64,000 bases of DNA, taken from assembly GCA_036429605.1 (NCBI GenBank), contig CM071590.1, positions 2,852,001 through 2,916,000 on the forward strand, written 5' to 3'. This document shows positions 1 through 11,272 of the stretch, piece by piece. Origin of the DNA: Cladobotryum mycophilum (taxonomy: Eukaryota > Ascomycota > Sordariomycetes > Hypocreales > Hypocreaceae). A program made the position numbers and the translations under genes. The notes beneath the pieces were generated by a model that was not told the DNA's origin, searched no databases, and was given only the letters and a program-made list of their open reading frames with translations. The first letter of the stretch is position 1, and every line of letters starts with the position of its first letter.

Positions 1-422
1 TTCTTGTTGAGAGCCTGGTAGCCCCATTTCCTCTTCCACTCGCCACTCTCCTCGTCGAATGCCAGGTTTTTGCGCTGCTCCCTGGTCTTGGGCTTGATGC
101 CCTTCTTGGCGGCGAAGCGCTCCCACTTGGTAGGAGGCTTGACCTGCGGCACGGGCTTCTCTCGGGGCAGGCGTGTGGTCGGTTGCGGCAGCGTCAACAG
201 AACGCCATCGGTTGTAGACTTGAGGGGGCATGTAGAAAGAAGTTGGTTGATTAGGGACTGAGCGCCATCACGGGCGATTTCCGCGAGAGACTGTTCCAGA
301 GCAGAACGATCCAGAGTGACGGGATTGGGATCTTCGGCGAGCAGGTGACCGAGGTCGAAGGTATAAGGCGTTGGCTTTTCAACCACCACAGGCAGCTTCG
401 GTTTCGAATTAATAATGGACAT
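1..422 (-). CDS. RRS1: Ribosome biogenesis regulatory protein RRS1, N-terminal 140 residues (runs off the window)
   Basis: The minus strand reads from an ATG at 420-422 without a stop to base 1. The translation starts MSIINSKPKLPVVVEKPTPY and contains the family core KPPTKWERFAAKKGI, followed by an Arg/Lys-rich stretch and a DEESGEWKRKWGY-like motif typical of Rrs1. Rrs1 works in the nucleolus with Rpf2 to bring the 5S RNP (5S rRNA, uL18, uL5) into pre-60S particles. No intron is visible in this part. The gene is divergent from the mS29 gene, sharing about 450 bp upstream. The C-terminal half lies outside the window. Identification rests on motif recognition; no alternative family fits. Confidence 0.88.
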   Translation of the reverse strand, partial: MSIINSKPKLPVVVEKPTPYTFDLGHLLAEDPNPVTLDRSALEQSLAEIARDGAQSLINQLLSTCPLKSTTDGVLLTLPQPTTRLPREKPVPQVKPPTKWERFAAKKGIKPKTREQRKNLAFDEESGEWKRKWGYQALNK

Positions 423-870
423 TGTGAATGCGTATGATGACTCCCAATTATAAAACGTATTGGGACTTGAATTGATTGAAAAGAGCCTCTCTTTTACTTT
501 TTTTAGAAAATTATTCACAGCGTAAAAGAGGCTGGTACAATTCCTAGATCAACTTTCTGCGGCAATCTCTTTGAATTTTTTGAGCTGATAAGAACCGATA
601 AGAGCTAGTAGCCGCTCTTTCGGATCATCGGCAATAGATTTTCCGGCTCAACAGCCAATCGCAACTACGCTAAGGCGTTGACCCTCACCTCATGCCGCTT
701 TGCTCGGTTGGACTTTGGGGTCTAGGATTTTTGACCAGATCGAGTGGGAGTTGCGACGAGGAGTGACGAGAACCGAGACGCTGCAATTGGCCTCTATGCG
801 CCGACGATAAATTCCCTGCGAACGATTATAAGCAACATTAACGATTTACAAATCGTTGCAAAGCGCAGCA
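423..870. promoter_or_regulatory. Shared intergenic region between divergent RRS1 and mS29 genes
   Basis: This 448 bp stretch separates two divergently transcribed genes for ribosome-related proteins, so it must hold both promoters. It includes a T-rich tract near 490-515 and an AATTTTTT run near 570-590. No open reading frame resembling a protein is present. The promoter role is inferred from gene orientation only. Confidence 0.6.
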
Positions 871-2309
871 ATGGCCTCCGTACACTCTCTACGGAGCCTG
901 GTGCGGCCAACCCTTCCGCTTGCCCCACGAATCCAACCCATAATGCTCTCAGTCGCCTCATTTACAACCGGAAGCTCTCTTTCCGCCTCGGCCGCCCCGC
1001 CGCCCATAAAGAGCCGCCGAGATCTCCCAAGGCAGGTGAAGAAGACGTACAAGAAAAAGGCAAACATCGTGGCCGTCAAGAAGCCCAACCCGGGAGAGCG
1101 CAAGGCGTTCCGGAAACGAATCCAGCTCAGCAACAACAGCGCCCTCCCGGTCCCGGGCCTGGAGACTTTGGCGCCGGAGACGATGGCGAGGAGCGAGAGT
1201 GCGGGTAAGATATTTGCCATCCCGGATCAGGTGGTGGATCAGCTGAGGGCGTTGGAGGCTTTCAAGACGACACAGACGTGGAATTTGTTCCGGAAACCCC
1301 ACGTTTTGCTACGGAAGGAGGCCGTGGAATTGATGAGCAAGCTGGAGGCTTCGGTTAAGGAAAAGGAGGGGGCAAAGTGCGTCTTGACGGGGAGCAAGCT
1401 TTCGGGGAAGAGCTTAGCTCTGCTTCAAGCCATGTCTTATGCTCTCCTAAACCAGTGGGTGGTCATTCATATCCCAGAAGGTGCGTCAAAACTTGTAAGA
1501 CCCCCCTTGAAGCTCATGCTAACCCGTAGCTATTAGGTCAAGATCTCACAAATGGAAACACGGAGTATTCGCCCATCCCTGAGACACAGCCCATGCAGTT
1601 TACCCAGCCTGTGTATTGTCTCAAGCTTCTCCAGAACATCTACAACGCCAACAAGGCCGTCTTGGAAGGCCTGAAGCTCACAAAGGACTTTTCACAGCTG
1701 AAAGCGGGCAGCGCCTCGCTCGCTGACCTGGCTTTGAGCGCCAAGGAAAGTGAATTCGCATGGCCCACGCTCAACGCTCTGTGGACCGAGCTGACCCAGC
1801 CCGGACGACCTCCCGTCTTGCTTGCGCTGGACGGGCTCGCGCACATTAACAAAGTTAGCGAGTATCGGGATCCTTCGTATGGCCAAGTTCATTCCTACGA
1901 GCTCGTTCTCGTCCGCATGTTTGTCGACGCTTTGTCTGGCAAGACCAAGCTCCCCAACGGCGGTGCCATCATCGGAGCGACATCCGAAAACAACACCCTC
2001 CACCACCCCTCACAGGAGCTCGTCCTCTCACAACTCGAGGCTGGCCAGGCTGGCCGGGAGATCCCCGAACCGAATCCTTATGAGAGAAAATACGATGAGC
2101 GAGTATACGACGCTCTCAAGAACAGCTACGTCCTCCGATTCGAGGGCGTCTCAAAGGATGAGGCAAGGGTATTGATGGAGTACTGGGGCGCCAGCGGAAT
2201 GTTGCGCAGCGTGCTCAACTCCCGGACCGTTGCAGAGAAATGGGCCTTGGGAGGGCATGGTATCGTAGGCGAGATGGAAAGGGCCTCTCTTATGACTATG
2301 AGGGTGTAG
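871..2309 (+). CDS. RSM23: Mitochondrial small-subunit ribosomal protein mS29 (DAP3/Rsm23 family)
   Basis: Two exons (871-1480 and 1537-2309) join across a 56-nt intron with a GCTAAC branch site, giving a 460-residue protein. The start is the ATG at 871; an in-frame TTG at 856 is upstream but not needed. The N-terminus is Arg/Ser/Leu-rich and acid-poor, as expected of a mitochondrial presequence. A P-loop (GSKLSGKS) lies near residue 173, matching the GTP-binding fold of DAP3/mS29, and ALDGLAHINK further on resembles a Walker B segment. The protein is a structural, nucleotide-binding part of the mitoribosomal small subunit head. A second AG at 1529 would give the wrong frame, so the acceptor at 1536 is chosen. 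Confidence 0.9.
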
Positions 2310-2607
2310 AGGGAAAGAAAAAAAAGAAAAAAGAAAGCATTGTATAATCTGTACTATAGTATGCCCTCGTAGAATCTAAGAGAAAAAAAGACATCTATGT
2401 GGCATACAATTATAAGAGGAAATCTGATCACCATGAGAAATGAATGCTTGCAATGATGAAGCCGTTATATACGCTCGTTTAAACTTGTTTCAATGCCAGG
2501 ATATCTACCATACGCATACATCTTTACATATAGCCCAGTTCCTGTAACGCCAATCCAATAACTAGAGACACTCATTTTTTCTACAGCATGACAAAATCAA
2601 CGCTTCA

Positions 2608-5271
2608 TCAAACCTCCATACTGCCTTCTCTATCTCTGTCCTCCTCAGCAGTGACAAAGACCAATCTCTGGCCACCGCCAGCAGTTTGCCAAACCTATGG
2701 ATAAATGTTAGTCTTGAGTTGAGGCAGATTTCGTGGTATGAGACACTTACGTCTAATGTGGTATATTCTTCCAGGGCATTCATCCACTGATCTTCTGTGA
2801 AGCCCTTGGCAATTACGCGCTCCTTGACCTTTCTCATGCTGAGCTCCACGCCGAATGTCTCATCATCATCCGCGTCATCAGGACGGCAGGCGCCAGAGTC
2901 AGCCAGAGTTTTGACGAGATTGTAAATTCTGCTGCTCGCATTGAGGCCACGGCGACCAGATCCGGCATCAGAGTTCAAGCTCTCTTTACTAGCCTCGATA
3001 AGTCTCAATGCCTCGTCCACATCGTCCTGGGAGACTTGGTTGCTGAAGCGAAGACGAGCCAGAGCCTGGGCCAGACGGACTACACCAAGAAGAGTACGTG
3101 GTGTGGTGTGTGTGAACTGTTTGCCCTTCTTTTCTGCCCGTTTCTGTTGCTCACGCAAGCGGACATAGGTTTTGACCATGTACTCGGAAATAGATTCAGG
3201 GACGACAGGGCGGTAGGTACGGGCCTGAGCAACGTATGAACGCACTTCATGGGGGAGAAGACAACGTTGTCAGTGCCAATGTCTGGATGTCTACTATTCA
3301 TGTGCACAAAGGTGACATGCTTGGCAAGCTGCTCATCCATATCGCGGGTGGGGGTATCAAGAAGCAAGAACATGATATCGAAACGAGAGAGAAGGGCGGC
3401 GGGAAGGTTGATATTCTCAACAGGGGAAATACGGGGATTGTATCGTCCGTAAACAGGATTGGCGGCGGCCAAAATAGAGGTACGCGCGTTGAGACTGGTA
3501 GAGATACCAGCCTTAGAAATGGAGATGGTCTGTTGTTCCATGACTTCGTGAATGGCTGTTCGATCATTTTCATCCATCTTGTCAAACTCGTCAATACAGC
3601 AGATACCGTTGTCGGCCAGTACGAGGGCACCACCTTCGAGGACCATCTCATCGGTCACGGGATCTCGCATGACAGCAGCAGTAAGACCAACACCACTGCT
3701 TCCACGACCAGAGGTATAGACACCACGAGGGGCGACCTTGGAGATGTACTTCAACAGCTGAGATTTGGCAACACCAGGGTCACCCATCAAACAAATGTTG
3801 ATATCTCCACGAATTTTCATACCGTCACCCATTTCCTTCGTGACACCACCGATGAGAAGGAGAAGAAGTGCCTTCTTAACATCAAGATGGCCGAAAATTT
3901 CTGGCGCAATTGATTTGGCTAAAAGCTCGTAGACTTGTCCAGACTGTCGATATCGCTCAATTCGACGAACGAGCAAGGGATCAACAATCATTTCGCTGTA
4001 TGCTTTCTTGTGCTGATGAACGTGATGAGCCTCAAGATATGTATCAGTCAACAGACCAGCTTTCATAGCCTTGAAACCTGTGTAGGGAGTGGGCAAGAAA
4101 ATGCCAGAAATATCGACAATGTCACCAGGATTAATCTTTCTGACCAGACTACCAAAACAGTGAACCGTGAGGGACCGTGGAATCTGTCCAATAGGAACCT
4201 GCTCAGCCAATTCCTGAACTTTGACTTCTTGAAAGGGCAAGAATTTCGATGCTCTGGTCGAGGGATTCAATTGACCCTTGGCCTGGTTGGCCTTGCAGTC
4301 CGACGAAGGACACATGGTTAATGGACCGTACTGCTTAGCCGTGACGGGCTGGAAGATTTCGCAGCCACATCGATCGCATGTGTATGCGCTGACTTGAACG
4401 ATGGGCTTGACGTCGGAAACTCGCGTGGCGATGGCTCGGACAGTGATAAGACTACCAAGGTGCTCGCCTCGAACATGTCGAACGGCCAGAGCTTTTGCTG
4501 CCTTGTCTTGAGTGCCCGATCGCGGCTTGAAGATGAGGGTGTATCGTCGGGTAAGCTCAGCAGGAAACTTGTCGTTTGCAACAGTAGGATCACGTTCTGC
4601 AGCCTCGTCGATTTCTCGGTTTCGTGCTTGTCGTCGTGCCATCAATACGTCAAGAACATCGTCCTTGAAGCTGCAATACAGTTAGATCTTGGTTAAGAGA
4701 AGGTTATCGTGAAATACCACATACCTGACATCAGCACTTGGAGCAGGCATTACGCTGTCTACGGCTCTAGCCATGATGTCCACATAATGCTTGGTGTTCA
4801 GCTCAATTGAATCAACAAGCTTCATGTCCCCCATGCCTTCTTGTTGTTCCCACTGCTATATGTTAGCAGCACGTACGAAGTAGTTGAAGACCCCCCATAT
4901 ACTATAACTCACTGTTGCCAAATCGTCCAAATCAACCTCTACCTCTTCTGTTACACGATCCGCAAGCTGTTGGAGCATATCCTTGTATTTGTGTTGAGGT
5001 GCTCTCTTCTGTGGTCTTTCTGCTCTGCGACGCCCCCCGTCTGCTCATCCTCGTCCATAAAGTCATAGTCATCACTGATATCGTCTTCATCAATCGTAAT
5101 ATTGCCAAGCGCTGTCGTAATGGTGGTTTCGGGTGATGTCTTGAAGTCTTTGAGGAACCCCTCAAGAGCCTCTGCAAATGATTAGTGCCACGACTCGGAG
5201 AAGCAAATGGTATATGGCTCACCCTGCTGGGTCTGGTAGTTAACGGGAGCTTTGAACTCGCGGAGCGCCAT
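2608..5271 (-). CDS. MCM7: DNA replication licensing factor MCM7 (five exons; two apparent one-base frameshifts)
   Basis: MCM7 is one of six subunits of the MCM2-7 replicative helicase. Exons on the minus strand are 5223-5271, 4913-5171, 4725-4855, 2751-4670 and 2608-2694; the restored protein would be about 815 residues. It shows the MCM N-terminal domain, a zinc finger (CDRC about residue 245, then MCPSSDC), Walker A GDPGVAKS near 443-450, Walker B CIDEFDKMDE near 505-514 and the arginine-finger motif SRFD near 575. The zinc finger and the VNYQTQQ-like N-terminus match MCM7 rather than MCM3. The frame breaks twice: at a run of six C on the plus strand (5033-5038, exon 2) and at five G (3251-3255). 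In each case one extra base in the run restores conserved sequence. Since MCM7 is essential, sequence error is the likeliest cause. Acceptor at 4855/4852 is a NAGNAG pair. Confidence 0.93.
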
Positions 5272-5723
5272 CTTGAATGATTGTTCGAGGATATCAAGAA
5301 AGACACACGCTTGCGATTTGGTCAAGGCAAGTAAATCGCATGTGCGGTGTACACTGAGAGAGCTTGTCGCGAATGGCGATGCACAAATTGGTGGGCTGGG
5401 GAAACCGTTGTAACGCGACCTAAACGCGTATTGTGGGAGCCATTAAAGAAGTACGTACCTCGACTGAGCCACTGTGGCTGGTGTGATAACTTGGGCATGT
5501 ACCTGCGCCGCCAAGGGACCACCCAAGCCTTCAGAATTACGGGGGTAATAGTAACGCTGATGCCACACGTGAGTCTAGCCTCGGCATTGAGACGCATTGC
5601 TCCATGGCTACCGAATGGCTTCTAGAATTATAAGCCGAGTTCATACCTCCTCGATCTTCTTTCTTTAACGTTGGCTGAGGCCGCATTTGTTCTCCCATCA
5701 AGACTCTTCAAAGGCAATTCACC
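5272..5723. promoter_or_regulatory. Shared promoter region between divergent MCM7 and PEX1
   Basis: This 452 bp region separates the start codons of MCM7 (minus) and PEX1 (plus). It contains a perfect ACGCGT hexamer at 5424-5429 and a related ACGCGA at 5413-5418. The ORFs crossing it on both strands do not resemble known proteins. Promoter function is inferred from gene orientation. Confidence 0.65.
5424..5429. promoter_or_regulatory. MluI cell-cycle box (ACGCGT) upstream of MCM7
   Basis: The perfect palindrome ACGCGT lies 153 bp upstream of the MCM7 start. In yeasts this MCB element binds MBF (Mbp1/Swi6-type) and drives G1/S transcription of replication genes. A near match, ACGCGA, lies 6 bp upstream at 5413. 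The hexamer alone is expected by chance several times in 64 kb, so the position next to a replication gene is the main support. Confidence 0.5.
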
Positions 5724-8700
5724 ATGGCTCCCAGACGAAACGCACAGTCGACCTCTGCGGAGCTGTCTCTCGTACATTTGAAGAACTGTCTTGTTAACCT
5801 CCCCACATCTCTTGTTTCTTTGCTGGTTAATGTGAATACTGTAAGTCATTACCAATGCTCCGCCCTATATCTTCATTGAGTGATTAACTAATGGTGCCAA
5901 TAGCCTGCCCAAAATGTCATTGTCGAACTTAGTTACCGGCCCTCGCCATCCAGTCCGCAGGCCGCTGCCGGCCAGAAAGAGGTATCCGTGTTTGTGGGAT
6001 GGACTGGAATGCCTAGCAAAAGGAGGGCTGCGCAACTTGTCGGGCGTGATAGTTTGACTAGCTCTAGAAGCTCAATGCGAGATCAAGAGATCCAGCTGGT
6101 TGAAATCGACGCGACGTTTGCCAACACTTTGGGGTTAACGGATGGGTTGAAAGTTATGGCCACTGTCCACGTCGACCCTCCCATGGCGCACACGATCAAC
6201 ATCGAGCCCCTGACCCCCGAAGATTGGGAGATTATCGAACTACACGCGACCTTCCTTGAACTGAATTTGCAATCACAAATACGAGCACTTCCGAATCCCA
6301 GTTTCATGGCTAGTGGAGGCATTGCCGTTTCGCCGCATCCATTGACTCTCCACCTCTCTCCTACCTCGACCGCGAATATCAAAATCGTATCGCTAGAGCC
6401 CGCCTTAACAGCGGATGCTGCTTTTGTAAAATTGTCACCCAATGCCGAGGTGATTGTTGCACCGAAGACAAGGGCCAAGACCTCACAGAACAGTGGTGAT
6501 CATCGCAGTGTCGCAAGTACATCCAAGTCACGGCGTAGCGGAGCCAGTACCATACGCAAGCGAAGCACGAGAGAGGAAAAGAAGCCGACTTTGCTGCTTC
6601 GAGCAATCGACAGGACTGCTTGCGGTGAATGGTTCGACGACGAATCGAATCTAACAGATCTCAGTGTGTGGGTTGATCGAGACCACCTTTTGACCAACGA
6701 CTTTAGGGGGTAAACTATGTTGTAGTGGATGTCCTCAAGCCCGCTGGATTACAAAAACCGCAGCCGGAAGATGGCTCAGCCCCCCAGGCAAGTCACGCAT
6801 CGTCCAAGATCATCGCGAAACTGAGACCATGGGACGACCCTCCGAACGGCCAGACTGCAGCGCTATCGCCACCCCTTTGTGCCGCTCTTGGGTGTGCCGG
6901 CATCGTAGGAGGCATCGTCAAGCTTCAAGCCGCGCCGCAACCAGTTACTCGCGCATCCATCCAGCACGTTAAAATCTTTCCTTTTGCAGCAGGTTCAAAG
7001 GCCAGCGAAGGACTGAGATTTGGTGCTGAATCCAAGGCCGAAAAGGAGGAGTCGACAAAGCGATTCAAACATATTTATTCTGGAGCCAAGGAGACCGAAG
7101 GGCTACTTCAGGGACCCATCACCGATGGCATTGTTGTTGGGCTCTACGACGGTCTGACTGCCCCTCAGGGATGGGAAGGCGGAATCGTCAAGTTTGAATA
7201 CACATCCGATTTCGCAGCTCAAGACCATGGCAAGGATGCTTCCTTGTGGTTAGCTGGACTAGATGCCAAGATTCCTATCGAGTTTCAACAGCCAGTACCC
7301 CGACCAACCTGGATTTCTGAAACAGACGTGTTTGAGCTACAGCCATCTCACGACTCTTTACTGGTTGGCATTGATTCGCTGCTAGAAAACTTGCAATCCC
7401 ATCTTGCCCACATGTCATCGGTCCTGGTGACTGGAACAATGGGAGCAGGCAAAACATCTATTGCGAGATATCTAGCAAACAAACTTCGACAAGAAACACT
7501 ATTTTACACCATTTATTTCTCCTGCCGTAAACTACTCACAGACGAGACGAGAATATCAACTATCAAAGAGACACTAAATCGCATCTTTATGCTGGCGAGT
7601 TGGGGAGCAAGATTAGGCGGAAAGGCTCTGGTTGTGTTAGATGACATGGACAAACTAGCTCCGGCTGAGACAGAACTTCAGGTTGGAAATGATAACGGTC
7701 GAAGTCGGCAGGTTAGCGAGACAATCCGCTCCTTTGTGAGACAATATTGTTCAAAAGAGAGTGGCGTTGTTTTACTGGCTACGGCAGAGGGGAAGGACAC
7801 GCTCAACAGCGTCGTCGTCAGCGGCCATGTTGCTCGAGAAATCATTGAACTGAAGGCTCCGGACAAGGACGGAAGGCGAAAAATTATGGAAGCTATCGCT
7901 AAGCAGGGCGCGGTAGCTCGCGAGGATACTCAAGGTCATTATAGCGATGATAGTCGACCGCCAACCGCCGACGGCGCAGAAGATGAAGATAGTGGCGAGT
8001 GGCTACATGGAAATCGACCAGTGAATGGGCGACAAGGAGTAGCCAAAGCAGACACTAATGGCTTCATCCTTGAGTCTGATTTGGACTTTCTCGATATTGC
8101 GGGATTAACAGATGGTTACCTGCCCGGGGACTTGGCTGTATTTGTGTCAAGAGCACGAAATGAGGCCGTCATTCGCTCCATCACTTCGACCTCGGGAACC
8201 GGGGCGGTCTCTTTGAGTCGGGTCGATTTCGACAAGGCAATCAAGGGCTTCACCCCAGCATCCCTACGAAACGTTCAATTGCAGAGCTCATCAACAACAT
8301 TCAAGTCAATCGGTGGACTGCAAGAGACGCGACAGATTTTGCTAGAGACGTTGCAATATCCTACGAAATATGCTCCCATCTTTTCACAGTGCCCCTTGCG
8401 GTTGCGATCGGGTTTGCTTCTCTACGGCTATCCCGGTTGTGGCAAGACGCTCCTTGCTAGTGCCGTTGCTGGCGAATGCGGCCTCAACTTCATCAGCGTC
8501 AAGGGTCCTGAGATCCTGAACAAGTATATTGGTGCTTCTGAGAAGAGTGTGAGAGATTTGTTTGACAGAGCATCAGCTGCTAAGCCTTGCGTCCTCTTCT
8601 TTGATGAATTCGACTCGATCGCACCTAAGCGAGGTCATGATTCCACCGGTGTTACGGATCGTGTAGTCAACCAGCTCCTGACACAGATGGACGGTGCGGA

Positions 8701-9436
8701 GGGTCTCTCAGGCGTATATGTTTTGGCAGCAACTTCTCGTCCGGACCTTATCGACCCTGCCCTGTTGCGTCCTGGCCGTTTGGATAAGTCTCTGCTCTGC
8801 GACCTGCCTACATTGGACGACAGGGTGGACATCCTGAAGGCCATGTTGCAAAAAGTCAGGCTATCCGACGAGTTGACCGAGTCCGACGAGGCGTTGACTT
8901 CTATTGCGCAGCGGACGGAGGGTTACTCTGGAGCTGATCTGCAGGCCCTCGTATCAAACGCACAGCTTGAGGCCATTCATGACGTTCTAGACGTGAACGC
9001 TCCGGTATCTACCGGCCGCCAAGGAAGGAAGGGCAATACCAACACATCGGCACCTAGCTTTGTACAGTTCCGCTATGGCACGGAGCCAGCCCCTTCCAAC
9101 GAGGTAACCGCAAAGAGCCGATCCGCCGCACTCGTCGAAAACGCAGCCATCATGTCTAAGCTGGAGCAGATCAAGCTTGCCCGCAAGAAAGCCAAGCAGG
9201 CACGAAAGGGGCCGGGCGCCGACGAGGCAGAAACCAAAGAGACGTCAGACCAGAGGGAGGTTGTCGTCGGATGGCCTCACCTTGTCAAGGCGCTAGATAG
9301 CACAAGGGCCAGTATCGGTGTCCAGGAGAAGGCCAGGCTGCAGAGGATATACCACGAGTTTGTGGTGGGGAGAAGCGGGCAGATGAAGGATGGGCAGGGC
9401 AGCATGGAGGTTGGCGGTAGAAGCAGCTTGATGTAA
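5724..9436 (+). CDS. PEX1: Peroxisome biogenesis factor 1, AAA-type ATPase PEX1 (one apparent frameshift)
   Basis: Exon 1 (5724-5840) and exon 2 (5904-9436) are joined across a 63-nt intron with a TAACTAA branch region. The restored protein would be about 1216 residues, usual for fungal Pex1. The N-terminal double-psi-barrel-like domain is followed by two AAA cassettes: a divergent D1 with Walker A GTMGAGKTS near residue 548 and VVLDDMDK as Walker B, and a conserved D2 with GYPGCGKT near 879, FFDEFDSIAPKR near 934 and the AAA SRH RPGRLDK. Pex1 with Pex6 extracts ubiquitinated Pex5 from the peroxisomal membrane. The frame ends at a TAA right after five G (6706-6710); one extra G continues the conserved reading through 'FRGVNYVVVDVLKP'. 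It is convergent with the PAP phosphatase gene. Confidence 0.93.
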
Positions 9437-9587
9437 TACCATTGGCATTTTCTTTTTTTTTTTTGTATAACACGACATACACACACGCTCAAACAAGGAT
9501 GGAAGGAAGAAAAAGGATATTAGGTTATTTTAGTTAATACTTTTTTTGTTGTTTTGGGGCATTTCATGCTTCTCAATGTTCAATTGA

Positions 9588-10660
9588 TTACGCTGCCTCC
9601 TCCGCCATAAGTTCCCTGGTTAATTGCAGGATGCGATCATGTATGTCCTCCCCGGCAGCCACCAAACCGTAGTTTCGGTCCAAGCATCTGCCAGCGCCAA
9701 AATCCATCTCTTTCCCGTTCACGTCGGTTACCTTGCCGCCCATCTCGGTGTAAATCAGCTGCGCGCCGGCGTGATCCCAGATGAAGGACCTGGAACCGGG
9801 ATGCCCGGGGATGCGCACAAGGACGTCGCCTCCGCCGATGATGAGCGAGGCGTAGCGGACGTGCGAGGACCAGACGTCCGTGCCGGGGTATCGCGCGCCG
9901 AGGCGCTGGGTTAGCTTTAGGGGTATGCTGTGGTTGGAGGACTTGCTGGCGAGGCAGTCGATGATGTGGATGTCTGCGTGGCTGGCTGGGGGGCGAGTCT
10001 CGCGAGGGGTTGGGGGTTTGGTAGGCCGTTGTCTCTCGTGGATAGGGTGCGAATGGTCGAGCCCTGGCCTCTGACGGCCGAGAGCATGACGCCGAGACCC
10101 TCGCCGTCGACACTGGATTCATGGACCCTTCCGTCTTTGAGCTTCAGGTTGGGACAGCAGAGCACGCCGAGGAGTTCCCTGCCGTCCTCGATGAGCGCCA
10201 GAGAGACGGCATACTGCTCATTCCGCAAAAACGTGGCCGTCCCATCCACCGGATCCATGACCCAAAAGCGTCCACCGCCACCATCACCACCGGATCCTCC
10301 CTGGCCCCGTCCACCCAAATCAATCAAATCCAGCATCTCCTCCTCAGACACCGGTCCCAGGCCCTCACCCTCCTCCACCCCGACGACGACAGACGAAACA
10401 AGCTCATACACCCTCGCCCTCAAAGCAGCATCCCCGCGCAGCACCCCAGCGTCCTCCTCGCCAACAAACCCATCGCCCGGAAAGGCCCTGTGAATGGCGC
10501 CGATGATGAGTGCCTGGGCCGCGAAGTCGGCCACCGTGACGGGCGATGCGTCGGCCTTTGAGATTTCCTGGACGGTGGAGAGGACCTTTTTGGTGAGGAT
10601 GGCGGCTTGGAGGACGATTTGCTCGGCTAAGCTGCGCTCTCGATGTAAAGAGTGGTCCAT
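9588..10660 (-). CDS. HAL2: 3'(2'),5'-bisphosphate nucleotidase, Hal2/Met22 type (one apparent frameshift)
   Basis: Single-exon gene of about 357 residues once the frame is restored. It belongs to the Li+/Na+-sensitive, Mg2+-dependent phosphatases of the inositol-monophosphatase superfamily and converts 3'-phosphoadenosine 5'-phosphate to AMP, protecting sulfate assimilation and RNA exonucleases. Visible motifs are GEEDAG (metal ligand) early, WVMDPVDGT (DPxDG(S/T) metal site) in the middle, and IWDHAGAQLIYTEMGG near the C-terminus. The reading frame breaks at six G on the plus strand (9988-9993). One more base gives ADIHIIDCLASKSSNHSIPL, which leads into the conserved C-terminal half. The 3' end is 151 bp from that of PEX1, which is convergent. 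Confidence 0.9.
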
Positions 10661-11272
10661 TTTTTGTATGTTTATTATTTCTTATTATAGTTATAATTAT
10701 GTCAACGTAGGTAGTATACGATCTAAGTCAGGTTCTCTTGTAACAGAATCTTTGGTGGTGATGGAAGCCGAGGTTGATTGCGTGAGATGGTCGCCGCTTA
10801 TTACCTGGCTCAAACTTGGCTCACATGAAATCAACGAATAGACATGGCTGCACATGGATCTCATCACGGCTGCATCAAGAAACATGAGAATTCAAATAGT
10901 AATAGAAATCAAGAGAAGCAATAAATACAAGGTTATTTACTGCATTATGTTCTGCATTCCGCTCTTTATTTTCCACTCCTTGCCTAGATATCTACCTACC
11001 TACGTAGTATCTCTCATGAGATACTGTAAGTTCATATTTCACTATTCCCTTTCCCTTGTTTTGATTTTTGAAACTTCAAAACACATGAACCTATTTTGAC
11101 TTACGTCATTGCTGAGTCATTGATGAAGAGAAGGGTATCAAGCCCCATCATCGCATTACGATTGGTTCATCGATAGGCCCATCTTATCGTTGTTCATGGA
11201 CACCATCGCTCTGGTACTTCCCTTACTACACCATTTAGATGAAAATTCAATTTATTTTGACTTCATAGTAGC
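10661..11272. other. Intergenic: HAL2 upstream region and SDHA downstream region
   Basis: Both flanking genes are on the minus strand, so this 612 bp should contain the HAL2 promoter and the 3' end of the SDHA transcript. It is AT-rich and includes a CTACCTACCTACGTAG word near 10992-11008. I see no convincing gene. Confidence 0.5.

Noticed and set aside
3080..4645. MCM3 as the identity of the MCM gene
   Set aside because: The zinc finger (CDRC...CPSSDC), VHCFGSLVRKINPGD and the N-terminus match MCM7.
6706..6710. Programmed ribosomal frameshifting in PEX1 or the other broken genes
   Set aside because: Nine sites in seven unrelated genes share only a homopolymer run and always lack one base; no slippery-site plus structure arrangement is seen, so sequencing error is simpler.
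10121..10561. Plus-strand ORFs over the HAL2 gene (146-187 codons)
   Set aside because: They are complementary-strand shadows of a well-conserved enzyme and have low-complexity translations.
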